Below, piece after piece: positions 62,552 to 64,000 of a stretch of DNA of 64,000 bases. This DNA comes from Mycolicibacterium sarraceniae. GTDB taxonomy: Bacteria; Actinomycetota; Actinomycetes; Mycobacteriales; Mycobacteriaceae. Both the position numbers and the translations under genes were made by a program. The notes below the pieces were generated by a model. That model saw only the letters and a program-made list of their open reading frames with translations, did no database searches and was not told the origin of the DNA. Position 1 is the stretch's first letter; the number at the start of each line of letters is the position of its first letter. The DNA lies in assembly GCF_010731875.1 (NCBI RefSeq), contig NZ_AP022595.1:1054001-1118000 (forward strand), read 5' to 3'.

Positions 62552-63507
62552 TGGCACAACCGGATCCGTCGGTCACCCGCATCGCGGGTCCGTGGCGCCA
62601 TTGCGACGTCCACGCCAACGGAATTCGGTTCCATTGCGTCGAAGCGCAGGACGGCGCTGAAACAACGGCGGGCACGTCGCTGCCGCTGGTGGTCCTGCTG
62701 CACGGCTTCGGTTCGTTCTGGTGGTCGTGGCGTCATCAACTGCGCGGCCTGACCGGGGTCCGGGTGGTGGCCGTCGACCTGCGAGGCTACGGCGGCAGCG
62801 ACAAACCCCCCCGCGGCTACGACGGCTGGACGCTGGCCGGCGACACCGCCGGGCTGATCCGCGCGCTCGGCCACAGCTCGGCGACCCTCATCGGCCACGC
62901 CGACGGTGGACTGGTGTGCTGGGCGACATCGGTTCTGCACTCGCGCGCGGTGCGAGCCATCGCGCTGGTGAGCTCACCGCATCCGTCCGCGCTGCGGGCG
63001 TCGGCGCTGACCCGCCGAGACCAGGGCCGGGCGCTACTGCCGACGCTGCTGCGCTACCAGCTGCCGGTGTTTCCCGAGCGAGCGCTCACCCGGCATAACG
63101 CAGCGGCGCTCGAAGACCTGGTGCGCAGCCGCGCCTCCGGAAAGTGGCTTGCCTCCGAGGACTTTTCGGAAGCCATCTCGCATCTGCGGCAGGCGATTCA
63201 GATTCCGTCCGCGGCGCATTCCGCTCTCGAATACCAGCGATGGGCCGTGCGCAGCCAATTACGCAGTGAGGGTTGGCGATTCATGAAATCGATGGACCGC
63301 CAGCTCGATGTTCCGCTGCTGCATCTGCGCGGCGACGCCGACCCGTACGTGCTCGCCGACCCGGTCGATCGCACCCAGCACTACGCGCCGCGGGGACGGT
63401 TCGTCTCGGTGGCCGGCGTAGGGCACTACGCCCACGAGGAAGCCGCCGACGAGGTCAACGAACACCTGCGCCGATTCCTGCACCAGGTGTACGGCCCGGC
63501 TAGGTGA
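62551..63507 (+). CDS. ephE: Epoxide hydrolase EphE-like alpha/beta hydrolase
   Basis: A 318-residue hydrolase from ATG 62551 (GTG 62548 is also possible). VVLLHGFGSFWWSW is the oxyanion segment, TLIGHADGGLVCW carries the Asp nucleophile, RGDADPYVLAD the acid, and VAGVGHYAHEE the catalytic His. The Asp nucleophile supports an epoxide hydrolase or dehalogenase type. It is encoded next to marP as in M. tuberculosis, overlapping its end by 8 nt on the opposite strand. Confidence 0.88.
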   Translation: MAQPDPSVTRIAGPWRHCDVHANGIRFHCVEAQDGAETTAGTSLPLVVLLHGFGSFWWSWRHQLRGLTGVRVVAVDLRGYGGSDKPPRGYDGWTLAGDTAGLIRALGHSSATLIGHADGGLVCWATSVLHSRAVRAIALVSSPHPSALRASALTRRDQGRALLPTLLRYQLPVFPERALTRHNAAALEDLVRSRASGKWLASEDFSEAISHLRQAIQIPSAAHSALEYQRWAVRSQLRSEGWRFMKSMDRQLDVPLLHLRGDADPYVLADPVDRTQHYAPRGRFVSVAGVGHYAHEEAADEVNEHLRRFLHQVYGPAR

Positions 63508-64000
63508 CGCAGGCCCCGGTGGGCACCTTCGCGGTGTTGCCGATCTTGGCCAGCTGACGCGATACCTCGTTGGCGGTCAGGACGAACCCGGTGTCGTTAT
63601 CGTCCACCGCCGCACCGAATACCACGCCGAGTACCTGACCGGCGCGGTTTATCATCGGACCGCCGGAATTACCCTGGCGCACAGTGCCTCTGATGGTGTA
63701 AACCTCACGGTTGACCGTGGTGGTGCGATAGATGTCCGGGCCGTTGAGCTCGATGGTCTCGCGGACCCGCGCGGGAGTGGCGGCGAACTCACCGCCGCCG
63801 GGGTAGCCCAGCACCACCGCGTCGGTGCCGGACTTCGCCGGCTGGTCGGCGAACACCAGCGGACGCTGCGGCAGGTTCGGCACGTCGAGGATCGAGATGT
63901 CCTCGTTGGGGTCATAGGAGACGACGGTCGCGTCGTACGTCTGGCCCTCGGCCTCCACGGTGACGGTGTCGGAGCCGGCGACAACGTGGGCATTGGACAT
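63500..64000 (-). CDS. marP: Periplasmic serine protease MarP, N-terminal part beyond the window
   Basis: C-terminal protease domain (at least 167 codons) of a membrane-bound, trypsin-like acid-resistance protease. The catalytic His lies in MSNAHVVAGSDTV at the window edge, the Asp in NEDISILDVPNLPQ and the Ser in VRQGNSGGPMINRAGQVLG. The ATG at the edge is only an internal Met; the four N-terminal membrane helices lie beyond base 64000. A Cys in the C-terminal GACVT could pair with a more N-terminal Cys, as in the redox-controlled M. tuberculosis protein. Confidence 0.93.
   Translation of the reverse strand: MSNAHVVAGSDTVTVEAEGQTYDATVVSYDPNEDISILDVPNLPQRPLVFADQPAKSGTDAVVLGYPGGGEFAATPARVRETIELNGPDIYRTTTVNREVYTIRGTVRQGNSGGPMINRAGQVLGVVFGAAVDDNDTGFVLTANEVSRQLAKIGNTAKVPTGACVT

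Overview
The window is a stretch of a high-GC actinobacterial chromosome and almost certainly comes from a non-tuberculous Mycobacterium or a close relative. The gene order matches the M. tuberculosis segment from mutY (Rv3589) to marP (Rv3671c): mhuD, lpqF, clpC1, lsr2, lysS, coaX-panD-panC, folK-folB-folP1-folE-ftsH, ephA, lpqG, hpt-tilS, ppa, ppgS, galE1, holB, the Rv3645-type cyclase, topA, cspA, sftH, the tad-like locus, acs, ephE and marP. No PE/PPE, PE_PGRS, espACD or esx genes are seen. At the ephA-lpqG junction, where M. tuberculosis carries espACD and esx genes, there is only a decayed IS1380-type transposase.

Layout. 1-6066: the 3' end of mutY, a frameshifted GlxA/AraC-type regulator, a hydrolase, the haem-degrading MhuD, lipoprotein LpqF, and a cobalt-import operon (cbtB-cbtA-histidine phosphatase) behind a cobalamin riboswitch. 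6067-20697: a mostly minus-strand housekeeping block with protein quality control (clpC1, ftsH), the xenogeneic silencer lsr2, lysS, pantothenate/CoA genes and folate genes, many joined by 1-8 nt start/stop overlaps. 20872-29470: ephA, IS scar, lpqG, hpt-tilS-Rv3626c-dacB, ppa, and small accessory or decayed genes (an OHCU-decarboxylase-like gene, a truncated GntR regulator, a STAS-like protein).

29514-38295 is the most interesting region. A TerC transporter lies behind a yybP-ykoY manganese riboswitch. Divergent from it is a five-gene operon: a Pls/PosA-type NRPS (adenylation and carrier domains followed by membrane segments and three left-handed beta-helix domains), an M1 metallopeptidase, a flippase-like membrane protein, the polyprenyl-phospho-GalNAc synthase PpgS and its small partner. 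The adenylation-domain specificity residues read D-A-E-S-I-G-T-V-V-K, eight of ten identical to a classical lysine code. The operon is therefore predicted to make a poly-lysine-like cationic product and is joined to the pathway that puts galactosamine on arabinogalactan.

38292-52227: galE1, a GT-C-like membrane protein, tRNA-Thr(CGT), holB, a membrane adenylyl cyclase, topA, cspA, the SftH helicase and a PAS-like sensor. 52224-56672: a Flp/Tad-type locus (two TadE-like genes, pilin-like peptide, two TadB/C-like proteins, TadA ATPase, Ssd). 56673-64000: the 6C small RNA, an HAD phosphatase, the likely Ms1/MTS2823 RNA, a hypothetical protein, acs, an S1 protease, a holin-like protein, ephE, and marP cut off by the window edge.

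Functions were assigned from motifs and remembered family sequences. No database search was run.
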